A DNA stretch of 64,000 bases, taken from Polaribacter haliotis (GTDB taxonomy: Bacteria; Bacteroidota; Bacteroidia; Flavobacteriales; Flavobacteriaceae). This document shows positions 1 to 7,984 of this stretch, piece by piece. Position 1 is the first letter of the stretch. Each line of letters begins with the position of its first letter. Where the stretch lies: contig NZ_CP061813.1 of assembly GCF_014784055.1 (NCBI RefSeq), forward strand, positions 3,730,001-3,794,000. The letters run 5' to 3'. The notes under the pieces are model-generated. The model did not search any database, was not told the DNA's origin, and worked only from the letters and a program-made list of their open reading frames with translations. The translations under genes were made by a program, and so were the position numbers.

Positions 1-404
1 GAGAATTAGAAGGCGTAATTATTTCGATGATTGCCCAAGCTTCTTTTAACAGAAGAGAATTCTCTTTAGAATTGGCAAAACAAATTGTAGATAAATTTGT
101 AAAAAATACTAAAAAAGAAGTTTCTATAGATTACATTCAAAAAGAAGTATCTAAATATTTCGATATGGATGTTGCTACTTTGCAATCGAAAACACGTAAA
201 CGTCATATTGTGCAAGCAAGACAGTTAGCAATGTTTTTTGCAAAAAGATTAACCAAAACTTCATTGGCAAGTATTGGAAATCAAATTGGGCAAAGAGATC
301 ATGCAACTGTTTTGCATGCTTGTAAAACTGTGGATAATCTAACAGAAACGGATAAACAATTTAGAAAATACGTAGACGACTTAACTAAGAAGTTAACGTT
401 CTAA
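1..404 (+). CDS. dnaA: Chromosomal replication initiator DnaA, C-terminal part (5' end outside window)
   Basis: This is the last ~134 residues of DnaA, the AAA+ initiator that binds DnaA boxes at oriC and opens the origin. The reading frame is open from base 3, upstream of the first in-frame ATG at 27, so the start lies outside the window. What remains is the end of the AAA+ lid (ELEGVIIS) and domain IV, the helix-turn-helix DNA-binding domain, including the DnaA signature around GQRDHATVLHACKTV. It ends at a TAA. The phosphatase and methyltransferase genes that follow are commonly found after dnaA in flavobacteria. I see no cluster of DnaA boxes in the part given, so the origin is probably upstream. 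Confidence 0.97.
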   Translation, partial: ELEGVIISMIAQASFNRREFSLELAKQIVDKFVKNTKKEVSIDYIQKEVSKYFDMDVATLQSKTRKRHIVQARQLAMFFAKRLTKTSLASIGNQIGQRDHATVLHACKTVDNLTETDKQFRKYVDDLTKKLTF

Positions 405-443
405 ATTTCGATTTTAAAAATCAATTTTTTTAATTTTATTTTA

Positions 444-899
444 ATGAAAAAAGTACTTATGGTTTGCTTAGGGAACATTTGTCGTTCGCCATTAGCACAA
501 GGTATTTTGCAGTCTAAAGTAAATTCAGAGGCAATTTTTGTAGATTCTGCTGGAACAGCAGCTTATCATGTTGGCAATCTTGCAGATGAACGTTCTATAG
601 ATGTTGCACATAAATATGGAATAGATATTACAAACCAAAGAGCTAGAAAATTTGTAGTAAAAGATTTCGATACTTTTGATGTTATTTATGCAATGGATGC
701 TAGTAATTACGATAATATTCTCTCATTAGCAAGAAATAACGAAGATGAGCAAAAAGTAAAAATGATATTAAACGAATTGCAACCAAACGAAAATAATTCA
801 GTTCCAGATCCATATTATGGAGGAAACCAAGGTTTCGAAAATGTTTTTAAAATGTTAAACGAAGCTTGTGAAATTATAGCTAAAAAATATTACATTTAA
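444..899 (+). CDS. Low-molecular-weight protein-tyrosine phosphatase
   Basis: A 151-residue cytosolic phosphatase of the LMW-PTP family, which hydrolyses phosphotyrosine through a cysteinyl-phosphate intermediate. The P-loop CLGNICRS starts at residue 8 (Cys8 nucleophile, Arg14 phosphate binding), and the general-acid Asp lies in the DPYY motif at residue 122. Both catalytic elements are intact and the length is normal for the family. It starts 39 bp after dnaA on the same strand, so co-transcription is likely. The substrate cannot be read from sequence; bacterial members act on tyrosine kinases of polysaccharide export or on arginine phosphate. Confidence 0.93.
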   Translation: MKKVLMVCLGNICRSPLAQGILQSKVNSEAIFVDSAGTAAYHVGNLADERSIDVAHKYGIDITNQRARKFVVKDFDTFDVIYAMDASNYDNILSLARNNEDEQKVKMILNELQPNENNSVPDPYYGGNQGFENVFKMLNEACEIIAKKYYI

Positions 900-1001
900 T
901 TTTTAATCATATTTTTCAGTTTAAATCTAGGTTAAAACATTTTTTATTTCTGTAAATTCGTGAAATCGTAATTCAAAACAACACCCCCAAAAACTACAAT
1001 A

Positions 1002-1709
1002 ATGATTGGTAAACTCTATTTAATTCCCACAACTTTAGGAGATACAGCAGAGCCTTTAGAGGTAATGCCATTATCTGTAAAAAAAGTAATCGAACAAATA
1101 GATTTTTATATTGTAGAAAACGAAAAATCTGCAAGAAGATTTATTAAAAAAATTTCTCCGAAAAAATCGCAACCAAGTTTACATATTATGTTGTTAGATA
1201 AATATGCAGAGGAATTAGAAACAACTAAATATTTAGATGTTTGTAAAGAGGGTATAAATGTTGGTTTACTTTCGGAAGCAGGAGTTCCTGCAATTGCAGA
1301 TCCTGGAGCAAGTATTGTAAAATTGGCGCACGAAAATAACATTCAAGTTGTTCCTTTAGTAGGACCTTCTTCAATACTAATGGCGATGATGAGTTCTGGT
1401 ATGAATGGGCAAAATTTTGCTTTTAACGGATATATTCCTATTGATAAAGGCGAAAGAAAAAGAGTAATAAAAGATTTAGAAAAGCTTTCTAAAGAAAAAA
1501 ATCAGTCTCAAATATTTATTGAAACACCTTATAGAAACGAGAAAATGTTTGCAGATTTAAAAGCAACATTGGCACCAACTACAAATTTATGCATTGCTGC
1601 AGATATTACACTGCCAACAGAATATATAAAAACAATGTCTATTCAAAATTGGAAACGTCACACACCAGATTTGCATAAGAAACCTGCTATTTTTATCATT
1701 CAGAAGTAG
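1002..1709 (+). CDS. RsmI-like SAM-dependent methyltransferase (tetrapyrrole-methylase fold)
   Basis: A 235-residue protein with the tetrapyrrole methylase fold. The N-terminus (GKLYLIPTTLGD) and the segment GLLSEAGVPAIADPGA near residue 88 match the SAM-binding loops of RsmI, which 2'-O-methylates C1402 of 16S rRNA. It is shorter than classical RsmI (about 280 residues) and belongs to the short flavobacterial branch found next to dnaA, so the exact rRNA target is inferred rather than shown. It follows the phosphatase after about 100 bp of AT-rich DNA and may have its own promoter there. Confidence 0.85.
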   Translation: MIGKLYLIPTTLGDTAEPLEVMPLSVKKVIEQIDFYIVENEKSARRFIKKISPKKSQPSLHIMLLDKYAEELETTKYLDVCKEGINVGLLSEAGVPAIADPGASIVKLAHENNIQVVPLVGPSSILMAMMSSGMNGQNFAFNGYIPIDKGERKRVIKDLEKLSKEKNQSQIFIETPYRNEKMFADLKATLAPTTNLCIAADITLPTEYIKTMSIQNWKRHTPDLHKKPAIFIIQK

Positions 1710-1716
1710 ATTAGTT

Positions 1717-1750
1717 TGTCATTCCAATGAAAACAGGAATCCCTAGAAAG
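1717..1750. repeat. Short dispersed inverted repeat (TGTCATTCC...GGAATC type), copy 1
   Basis: A 34-bp element in the gap between two convergent genes. It begins TGTCATTCC and, after about 10 bp, continues GGAATC and CTAGAAA; ATTCC and GGAAT form a small inverted repeat. A second copy with the same edges sits at 39664-39694, also just after a gene end. It looks like a degenerate intergenic repeat rather than a strong terminator. Confidence 0.5.
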
Positions 1751-1772
1751 TATTTAGATAATAAAAATACTT

Positions 1773-2399
1773 TTATACTCTCGCTTTTTTATCGGCAATA
1801 ATATTAGAAACATTATACCCTTCGAACTTTTTTAAATAAGATTGTATAGTTGCTCCATAAGCATCTGAAAAACACTCAGTTCCTCCACTTCTTAAGAATT
1901 TTTTTACATTTCCAGCGCCACTTAAATGTGCCGCTGCTAAAATTCCAGATTCTGTAATTTTAATACCATTTATGGTTTTTCCAACCGAGCGTTTAATGTC
2001 TTTTCTTAAAATCCATTTGTTTACCTTACACAAAGCAACAAATGCTTTTTCTTGTAGTTCAGGGTTATTTAAAAAGTGTTGTGTGTTATAAATTCTAAAA
2101 CGCTCTAAAGTGGTGCGTCCAAATTGGTATTTTCCTAAATATCCTAAAGTATTAACAACTCTGTATTTTCCTTGCGACTCTTTAAAAGCAACAGCTTCTT
2201 TAAACGCCATAAAGTCTTTTGGAAGGTATAGAAGGGAATTATCTATAAGCTTTGGAAAAGCAATTATTCTTGTCTTGGAGATTTCTTTTGTTGAAACCTT
2301 TTTATTATCAATAGTTGTTGCACTGATAAAAATTAAAACAATACCGAATAAAATGAATTTATTTTTGATAAAAAATATATTTCTGTTTTGCGAGCGCAA
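1773..2399 (-). CDS. Membrane-anchored lysozyme-like / lytic transglycosylase-like protein
   Basis: A 208-residue protein with an N-terminal hydrophobic segment (about residues 12-28) acting as signal anchor or signal peptide, and a C-terminal domain resembling the lysozyme-like muramidase fold. The putative catalytic Glu is in FKESQGKY near residue 73, followed by GYLGKYQFG and a later AAHLSGAGNVKKFL motif, as in transglycosylase-like proteins that are often loosely labelled LysM peptidoglycan-binding proteins. No LysM repeat is visible. The start is a TTG (2399-2397): no ATG precedes the hydrophobic segment in frame. It probably acts on peptidoglycan in the periplasm. Its promoter region is shared with nothing obvious. 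Confidence 0.72.
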   Translation of the reverse strand: MRSQNRNIFFIKNKFILFGIVLIFISATTIDNKKVSTKEISKTRIIAFPKLIDNSLLYLPKDFMAFKEAVAFKESQGKYRVVNTLGYLGKYQFGRTTLERFRIYNTQHFLNNPELQEKAFVALCKVNKWILRKDIKRSVGKTINGIKITESGILAAAHLSGAGNVKKFLRSGGTECFSDAYGATIQSYLKKFEGYNVSNIIADKKARV

Positions 2400-2448
2400 A
2401 TTTACGACATAAAGTTTAATGTAATGATTATCAATATGTTAAAATTTA

Positions 2449-3357
2449 TTAAAAATACAGATAATGAAATTTAACTTGACCTTTGGTGTTAATTTCTAGA
2501 GTTGGAGCAGGTATTTTTATGAAATTAACAACAGAAAAGACCGATTTTAAGAATTTCGAATTTGTATTGATTTTTGTTAAATCTAAGTCTAAACTCAAGT
2601 AAAATTGTCTGTAAGGATCTTGTGGGAAAGGGTTTGATGGTTTTGTTTCTCCATATAACATGCCATCTGCACCATAACCAAAAGCAACATTTAACCATTT
2701 AGGAAACGAACTTTCCTTGTTAAAAGACCAAATATTCGCAGAAAGCCAATAAGTTTGTCCATTATAATCTTTTAAAGCCTGTTGTAAATAATTTTTGCCT
2801 AATGTATTTGGGCGTTGTTTTGCGAATTCAGTTTGATTGAAGGAATATTTTACGGTTATTCGTTGTTCTTTCCAAAGTAATTCTTGACCAATTAATAAAC
2901 CAGTTCCTGCTGCATTTGCCAAAATATCACCAGCAGAAGCACCCCATTCTTTCGAGAAGCCATCTAAAATTTCTACGGCTGTAAGAAAAGTAAAGCCATA
3001 AGTAGCACCGTAAATAAGCTGGTTTTTCTTAGAAACACCAGCCCAATCTAAAACTTCCATTCCTACTTTACCAACATAATAAGAAGTCATAAAATGACCG
3101 ATTTTGTCCATTTGTTTCCATTCTGCATTATCGTTTGTAAAATGAAAGCTAGAACGTTCGTAGTCTTTATACCAAAGTTCGTTTAATGCCAATAAAGAAC
3201 CACCAGCCAATAAACTTTCAGTAATAATTACTGTATTTCTTCTTTGTTTATTTAAAGTGTCAGATTTTTTAAAAAAAGAGGAGTTTTGAGAAAACCCGAT
3301 AATAGAGTAGAAGAGTAATGCAAGGCAAAGACAATACTTTTTAATTTTAAAAATCAT
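2449..3357 (-). CDS. DUF2279 family exported protein
   Basis: A 302-residue protein with a clear signal peptide (hydrophobic residues 8-22, ending GFSQ). The middle contains DKIGHFMTSYYVGK and WGASAGDILANAAGTG, matching DUF2279 (YfiM-like), a family of envelope proteins with a conserved His and a hydrophobic hairpin; the C-terminal third is rich in alternating aromatic residues, suggesting short beta strands in or on the outer membrane. The function is unknown. It lies 4 bp from the end of the acetyltransferase gene on the same strand, so the two are probably co-transcribed. Confidence 0.78.
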   Translation of the reverse strand: MIFKIKKYCLCLALLFYSIIGFSQNSSFFKKSDTLNKQRRNTVIITESLLAGGSLLALNELWYKDYERSSFHFTNDNAEWKQMDKIGHFMTSYYVGKVGMEVLDWAGVSKKNQLIYGATYGFTFLTAVEILDGFSKEWGASAGDILANAAGTGLLIGQELLWKEQRITVKYSFNQTEFAKQRPNTLGKNYLQQALKDYNGQTYWLSANIWSFNKESSFPKWLNVAFGYGADGMLYGETKPSNPFPQDPYRQFYLSLDLDLTKINTNSKFLKSVFSVVNFIKIPAPTLEINTKGQVKFHYLYF

Positions 3358-3361
3358 GCTG

Positions 3362-3886
3362 TTAGTTCTCTACTAATTTAAAAATTCTATTATGCTCAAA
3401 ACCTTTGTCTGTTTTATCTGGCTGAAGTACAAAATTATTTTTTTCTAATAACGCAATTGAAGGTGCATTATCTTTATGAGTAAAAGCTTCAATTGTTTTT
3501 AAATCTAAACTTTTAAATCCGAATTTTAAAACTTCTTTTAGAGCTTCACTCATAAAGCCTTTTTGTTGAAATGTTGGTTTTAATTTATAACCAATTTCTG
3601 CAAAACTATCTTTTAAGGAAATTCTGTGCAAAACTATACTTCCAATTACTTCGTTTTTATAATGAATCAACCAAAAAATTCGATTCTCTTCTTTATAAAG
3701 TTTGTCGCAAATATTTATAAAATCTTTCGCCTCTTCTATATTTTTAACTCTTTTAGTAGCAACAAATTTATTTATTTCTTCACAAGAACGTAAATCGAAA
3801 ACAGCTTTTGTATCATTAAAATTAGCCTTACGTAATAAAAGTCTTTCTGTTTTTAATTCAGGAAAAATCGTAAAGTTAAATTTCAT
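3362..3886 (-). CDS. GNAT-family N-acetyltransferase (RimJ/RimL type)
   Basis: A 174-residue acetyl-CoA-dependent acyltransferase. The N-terminus (LKTERLLLRKANFND) is the usual start of the RimJ/RimL subgroup that acetylates protein N-termini or small amines. The acetyl-CoA loop lies in KPTFQQKGFMSEAL near residue 105, and the family's ALLEKNNF motif is near residue 146. Length is typical. The substrate is unknown. It is upstream of, and 4 bp from, the DUF2279 gene in a leftward unit. Confidence 0.88.
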   Translation of the reverse strand: MKFNFTIFPELKTERLLLRKANFNDTKAVFDLRSCEEINKFVATKRVKNIEEAKDFINICDKLYKEENRIFWLIHYKNEVIGSIVLHRISLKDSFAEIGYKLKPTFQQKGFMSEALKEVLKFGFKSLDLKTIEAFTHKDNAPSIALLEKNNFVLQPDKTDKGFEHNRIFKLVEN

Positions 3887-3930
3887 AATTGAATATTTTA
3901 ATATGACTGAAAACTGAGACTGAGGACAGC

Positions 3931-4227
3931 CTACTGAAGACTAACCCTTTTATCTACACTCCAAGCTTGTGGTTTGTCATTAAATAAAACTTTAGTTTTC
4001 GCCCAAACAGATTTAAAAAGCTCGGAATTTCTATAATTTTCTAAATCTTGCTCATTTTCCCAATAAGAATAAGTAAAAAAGATTTCAGGATTTGTTTTAT
4101 CTTGATATAATTCTAATAATTTACAACCACTCGAATTTCTAATAAATTCTTTTTTATGTTCAAAAATAGCTGAAAATTTAGCAATGTATTTTGAGTGAAA
4201 ACTCATTTTTACAATTCTTACAAACAT
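3931..4227 (-). CDS. Antibiotic-biosynthesis-monooxygenase (ABM) domain protein
   Basis: A 98-residue protein made of one ABM/dimeric alpha-beta barrel domain: the N-terminal strand VRIVKMSF, a helix ending in IRNSSGC, then LLELYQD and the FFTYSYWENEQDLENYRNSE segment that is the usual core of these small quinol-monooxygenase-like proteins. Members act as homodimers, some on quinols or haem, but many have no known activity. It is leftward, 9 bp after the SAM-hydrolase-family gene, and probably in the same transcript. The Cys at residue 35 is not a family hallmark. Confidence 0.8.
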   Translation of the reverse strand: MFVRIVKMSFHSKYIAKFSAIFEHKKEFIRNSSGCKLLELYQDKTNPEIFFTYSYWENEQDLENYRNSELFKSVWAKTKVLFNDKPQAWSVDKRVSLQ

Positions 4228-4236
4228 AAAATTATT

Positions 4237-5097
4237 TTAAGATAAAGGAGAAAAATCGGGTTTAGAATCATTTATAAATTCAATAATTACTGAATCTCTA
4301 TATTCTAGACCTAAAAGAGAAGACGCACCACCAACAGTATCTAGATTGCTTCTATAAATTGCAATTTCTAAAAAACCAGCAGTATTAAAAATGGCTAACT
4401 TTTGCCCATCAAATTGATGACTTTTATGTGAGTTTTTGCCAGTTATTTCGTTGTATTTTGTAAAAATTGTATTAAAAGAATAACGTCTAGCTGTTGCTTT
4501 AAAAGCTCTTCCTTTGCCAATATCATTAAACATTTTTTTACTGATATTCGTAATTACATTTCCATAATTATCAATATAAATAACACCTCCAATAATTTGA
4601 TTTTGAGCTTGATTTACTTTTGGTTGAATTTCAACCAATTTTTTAAACTCTGTAATTTCTCTACCAATTACAGTTAAATTTCCACCTCTGGCTATAAAAC
4701 AAGCTACTTGAACAAAAACATCTAAAACAGGAAAACTACTTTCAATTCGATCGTGAATATTTATCTCTACAATTTTTGTTGGATTTATTTCTGAAGCAAT
4801 CATAGAAATTAAGCCATTATCTGGACAAACAAAAAAATGCCCATCTAATTCTAAGGCAATATGTTTATTGTCTTCACTTAATTCCGAATCTACCCCAATA
4901 ATATGTATAGTTCCTTTAGGAAAACTTTTATAAGAATTTTTTAAAATATAGGCAGTTTCTGTAATGTTAAAAGGTGTTATTTCGTGAGTTATATCTACGA
5001 TTTTAGCATCCTCTAATTCAGAATAAATAGCCCCTTTTACAGCACCCACAAAGTGGTCTTTGGTTCCAAAATCTGTAGTTAAAGTAATTAGAGACAT
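4237..5097 (-). CDS. SAM hydroxide adenosyltransferase (DUF62) family protein
   Basis: A 286-residue protein of the family that uses water to split S-adenosylmethionine into adenosine and methionine and is related to fluorinases and chlorinases. The N-terminus TTDFGTKDHFVGAVKG, the DNGLIS motif and the central GGVIYIDNYGNVITNI strand are characteristic. At the position where characterised members have a DPGVG..R loop, this protein reads VDSELSEDNKHI, so the expected Arg is not obvious by eye. It is transcribed divergently from phoH across a 128-bp gap, and heads a leftward group with the ABM-domain gene. Confidence 0.85.
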   Translation of the reverse strand: MSLITLTTDFGTKDHFVGAVKGAIYSELEDAKIVDITHEITPFNITETAYILKNSYKSFPKGTIHIIGVDSELSEDNKHIALELDGHFFVCPDNGLISMIASEINPTKIVEINIHDRIESSFPVLDVFVQVACFIARGGNLTVIGREITEFKKLVEIQPKVNQAQNQIIGGVIYIDNYGNVITNISKKMFNDIGKGRAFKATARRYSFNTIFTKYNEITGKNSHKSHQFDGQKLAIFNTAGFLEIAIYRSNLDTVGGASSLLGLEYRDSVIIEFINDSKPDFSPLS

Positions 5098-5225
5098 TAA
5101 AATTAGGCTGTTAATTAATTGTGTAAAAGTTGTTAACTATTTAACGCAAATCTAATCATTTTAGCAATTTTATTCGCTATTTTTAGTTGAAATAAAATTG
5201 TTATCAACATATAAAAAATAAACAT

Positions 5226-6179
5226 TTGAACGAACGCATTATAGAATTAACAGAAATTAATCCTGGAGAATTTTTTGGAGCTCAAAATAGCACTATAGAA
5301 CAGCTTAAAAGGTATTTTCCAAAAATTAAAATTGTAGCACGTGGTTCCAAAATGAAAATTTTTGGAGAATCGGATCTTTTAGATGAATTCGAAATTCGAA
5401 TCGAAAGATTAATTAAATATTATAATAGATATAATAAGTTAGACGAAAATAGTATTGAACGTATTTTAACTTCTTCTGGAAATGATGAAAAAAATGCAGC
5501 TTCAAAAAAAGCGAAAGACGTTTTAGTGCATGGAGTTAGTGGAAGATTGATAAAGCCACAAACTGAAAACCAGCGTAAAATGGTTACGTTAATGGATAAA
5601 AATGATATGCTATTTGCAGTTGGACCTGCAGGAACTGGGAAAACCTATACTGCAGTTGCTTTGGCTGTAAAAGCGTTGAAAGAAAAAGAAGTTCGTAGAA
5701 TTATTTTAACAAGACCAGCTGTAGAATCTGGAGAAAATTTAGGATTTCTACCTGGAGATTTAAAAGAAAAATTAGATCCTTACATGCAACCTTTATATGA
5801 TGCCTTAAGAGATATGATTCCTCATGAACGTTTAGAATCTCATTTGGAAAAAGGCGTAATTCAAATTGCACCTTTAGCATTTATGCGTGGTAGAACTTTA
5901 GACAATGCGTTTGTAATTTTAGATGAAGCTCAAAATACGACTCACAATCAAATGAAAATGTTTTTAACTAGAATGGGTAAAAGCGCTAAGTTTATTATTA
6001 CTGGAGATCCTGGGCAAATAGACTTACCAAGAAAACAAGTTTCTGGTTTAAAAGAATCTCTATTAGCTTTAAAAGATATCGATGGAATTGCACAAGTTTA
6101 TTTAGATGATAAAGATGTTGTTAGACATAAATTAGTAAGAAAAATAATATCAGCATATAAAAGTATAGAAACAGAATGA
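5226..6179 (+). CDS. PhoH-family ATPase
   Basis: A 317-residue PhoH-like protein: a short N-terminal KH-like segment (about residues 1-75) and a P-loop ATPase domain with Walker A GPAGTGKT at residues 133-140 and Walker B ILDEAQN near 231-237. Related PhoH proteins are linked to RNA metabolism and stress, and in many phyla adjoin ybeY, which is not seen here. The start is a TTG: no earlier ATG is in frame, and the N-terminus NERIIELTEINPGEFFG fits the family's beginning. Its stop codon overlaps the start of the next gene (ATGA), showing translational coupling. Confidence 0.93.
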   Translation: MNERIIELTEINPGEFFGAQNSTIEQLKRYFPKIKIVARGSKMKIFGESDLLDEFEIRIERLIKYYNRYNKLDENSIERILTSSGNDEKNAASKKAKDVLVHGVSGRLIKPQTENQRKMVTLMDKNDMLFAVGPAGTGKTYTAVALAVKALKEKEVRRIILTRPAVESGENLGFLPGDLKEKLDPYMQPLYDALRDMIPHERLESHLEKGVIQIAPLAFMRGRTLDNAFVILDEAQNTTHNQMKMFLTRMGKSAKFIITGDPGQIDLPRKQVSGLKESLLALKDIDGIAQVYLDDKDVVRHKLVRKIISAYKSIETE

Positions 6180-6796
6180 TAAAAATCGAAAAAGAGAAAT
6201 TAGGGTTACAAGATTATTTTTACATCGGTTACTTATACCTAATTATTTTAGGAATTGTTAGTGATGCAATTTTCTATGGCATTTTCGGTGTTTCTTATTT
6301 GAATTATACCACAATTTTAGATGCCTTAATTTCCCCTATAAGTTTATTAGCAAATAATTGGATTTTATCTATTGCATTAATATTAATGTTTGGTTTATTG
6401 TATTTATACGTAACAAAATGGTCTTTAGTTATTTATAGGAAATTGAAAGTAAAGAAATTGTATCAGAAAATATATAATATCGAAAAAATGGATTTGAGAT
6501 ACAAGCAATTACAAGAGAAAAAAAACTTGTTACCTGGTTTAATGTTTCTTTTTTTTCTATTATTTATTTCTATGAGAACAGGAATGGGAATTGGTATGAA
6601 ACATAAATTTAAAAGTAAAGAAATTATACCAAATTACACATTAGTTTTTAAAGATAACGAAAGGTTAGATGTTCGAAAAATAGGACAGAATTCTGCTTAT
6701 TTTTTCTATTTTATTCCTGGCGAAACAGAAATAACTGCAACACCAATTACAGATAATTTAAAGCAAATAAAACGTTTGAAGAAGAACAAAAAATGA
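6176..6796 (+). CDS. Uncharacterised multi-pass membrane protein
   Basis: A 206-residue protein that I do not recognise. Hydrophobic segments lie around residues 15-38, 55-85 and 122-133, with a charged region (KLKVKKLYQKIYNIEKMDLRY) between them and a soluble C-terminal domain of about 70 residues. The ATG overlaps the phoH stop (ATGA), and its own TGA overlaps the next ATG, so three genes are translationally coupled. The context suggests an inner-membrane protein made together with PhoH, but no function is shown. Confidence 0.75.
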   Translation: MIKIEKEKLGLQDYFYIGYLYLIILGIVSDAIFYGIFGVSYLNYTTILDALISPISLLANNWILSIALILMFGLLYLYVTKWSLVIYRKLKVKKLYQKIYNIEKMDLRYKQLQEKKNLLPGLMFLFFLLFISMRTGMGIGMKHKFKSKEIIPNYTLVFKDNERLDVRKIGQNSAYFFYFIPGETEITATPITDNLKQIKRLKKNKK

Positions 6797-6984
6797 GTAA
6801 AAAAATAGTTGCAATTTTAGGTTTGTTAGTTTGTTTTATTGGATTTTTTATTCAATTTTTTGAAAGTAGAGAATCTAATTTAATTCCAGAATTTTTAAAA
6901 GGAACTGGCTTGTACTTTTTAATTATTGGGGCCTCTTTTTCATACCTATATTCTTTAAAGAGAAATCAAAAAAAAGAAAAGTAA
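6793..6984 (+). CDS. Small two-helix membrane protein
   Basis: A 63-residue protein with two predicted transmembrane helices (about residues 4-22 and 38-54) joined by a short loop containing ESRESN, and a basic tail. It starts within the stop codon of the preceding membrane protein (ATGA overlap), which argues that it is real and co-expressed. No family is recognised. It could be a partner subunit of the 206-residue membrane protein. Confidence 0.68.
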   Translation: MSKKIVAILGLLVCFIGFFIQFFESRESNLIPEFLKGTGLYFLIIGASFSYLYSLKRNQKKEK

Positions 6985-6990
6985 AATCAC

Positions 6991-6998
6991 TATTTTTG
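6991..6998 (+). promoter_or_regulatory. Candidate -7 element upstream of purC
   Basis: TATTTTTG fits the Bacteroidota -7 consensus TAnnTTTG and lies 26 bp before the purC ATG in a 40-bp gap. I see no good TTG -33 element upstream at the usual spacing, so this is tentative. Confidence 0.35.
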
Positions 6999-7024
6999 CA
7001 ACAACAAACAACACAACAATTAAA

Positions 7025-7972
7025 ATGAATACAATTAACGAAACGAATTTTAAGTTTCCGAATCAAAAATCTGTTTACAAAGGAAAAGTAAGAGAGGTTT
7101 ATAATATTAATAACGAACTTTTGGTAATGATTGCCACAGACAGACTGTCTGCTTTCGATGTTATTTTACCAAAACAAATTCCTTTTAAGGGACAAATATT
7201 AAACCAGATTGCAACCAAAATGATGAATGATACTGCAGATGTTGTTCCTAATTGGTTAATTGCAAATCCAGATGAGAATGTAGCAGTTGGGCATTTATGT
7301 GAACCTTTTAAAGTAGAAATGGTAATTCGTGGTTATTTATCGGGTCATGCAGCTCGTGAGTACAAATTAGGAAAAAGAATTTTGTGTGGCGTTGAAATGC
7401 CTGAAGGTTTAAAAGAAAATGACAAATTTCCAAAACCAATAATTACACCATCAACAAAAGCAGAAAATGGAGAACATGATGAAGATATTTCTCGTGAAGA
7501 CATTTTAGCAAATAAAATTGTATCTGAAGAAGATTATGTAGTTTTAGAAGATTACACAAGAAAGTTGTTTCAAAGAGGAACAGAAATAGCTGCAAAAAGA
7601 GGACTTATTTTAGTAGATACTAAATACGAATTCGGAAAAACAAAAGATGGTAAAATTGTTTTAATTGATGAAATTCATACACCAGATTCTTCAAGATATT
7701 TTTATGCTGAAGGATATCAAGAAAGACAAAATAAAGGCGAATCTCAAAAACAATTATCGAAAGAATTTGTAAGACAATGGTTAATTGAAAATGGTTTTCA
7801 AGGAAAAGACAATCAGCAAATACCTGAAATGTCTGATGAAAAAATTACAGAAATTTCAAATAGATATATAGAATTATACGAACAAATTACTGGAGAAACT
7901 TTTGTAAAAGCTTCCACAGAAAATGTCTTAAATAGAATAGAGAAGAATGTAATTTCTTTTTTATCAAACTAA
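7025..7972 (+). CDS. purC: Phosphoribosylaminoimidazole-succinocarboxamide synthase
   Basis: A 315-residue SAICAR synthetase, catalysing the ATP-dependent joining of CAIR and aspartate in purine synthesis. Family motifs are present in order: YKGKVREVY near residue 18 (ATP-binding start), [15 protein letters not shown] near 35-50, the loop [15 protein letters not shown] near 100, and the [16 protein letters not shown] segment near 216-231, a strong signature. The length matches the longer yeast/bacteroidete type rather than the ~240-residue E. coli enzyme. It lies between the phoH group and fabV on the same strand, 12 bp before fabV. Confidence 0.97.
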   Translation: MNTINETNFKFPNQKSVYKGKVREVYNINNELLVMIATDRLSAFDVILPKQIPFKGQILNQIATKMMNDTADVVPNWLIANPDENVAVGHLCEPFKVEMVIRGYLSGHAAREYKLGKRILCGVEMPEGLKENDKFPKPIITPSTKAENGEHDEDISREDILANKIVSEEDYVVLEDYTRKLFQRGTEIAAKRGLILVDTKYEFGKTKDGKIVLIDEIHTPDSSRYFYAEGYQERQNKGESQKQLSKEFVRQWLIENGFQGKDNQQIPEMSDEKITEISNRYIELYEQITGETFVKASTENVLNRIEKNVISFLSN

Positions 7973-7984
7973 AAACAAACAATA

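Noticed and set aside
2110..2412. 100-codon rightward frame
   Set aside because: Antisense to the muramidase-like gene, without family resemblance.
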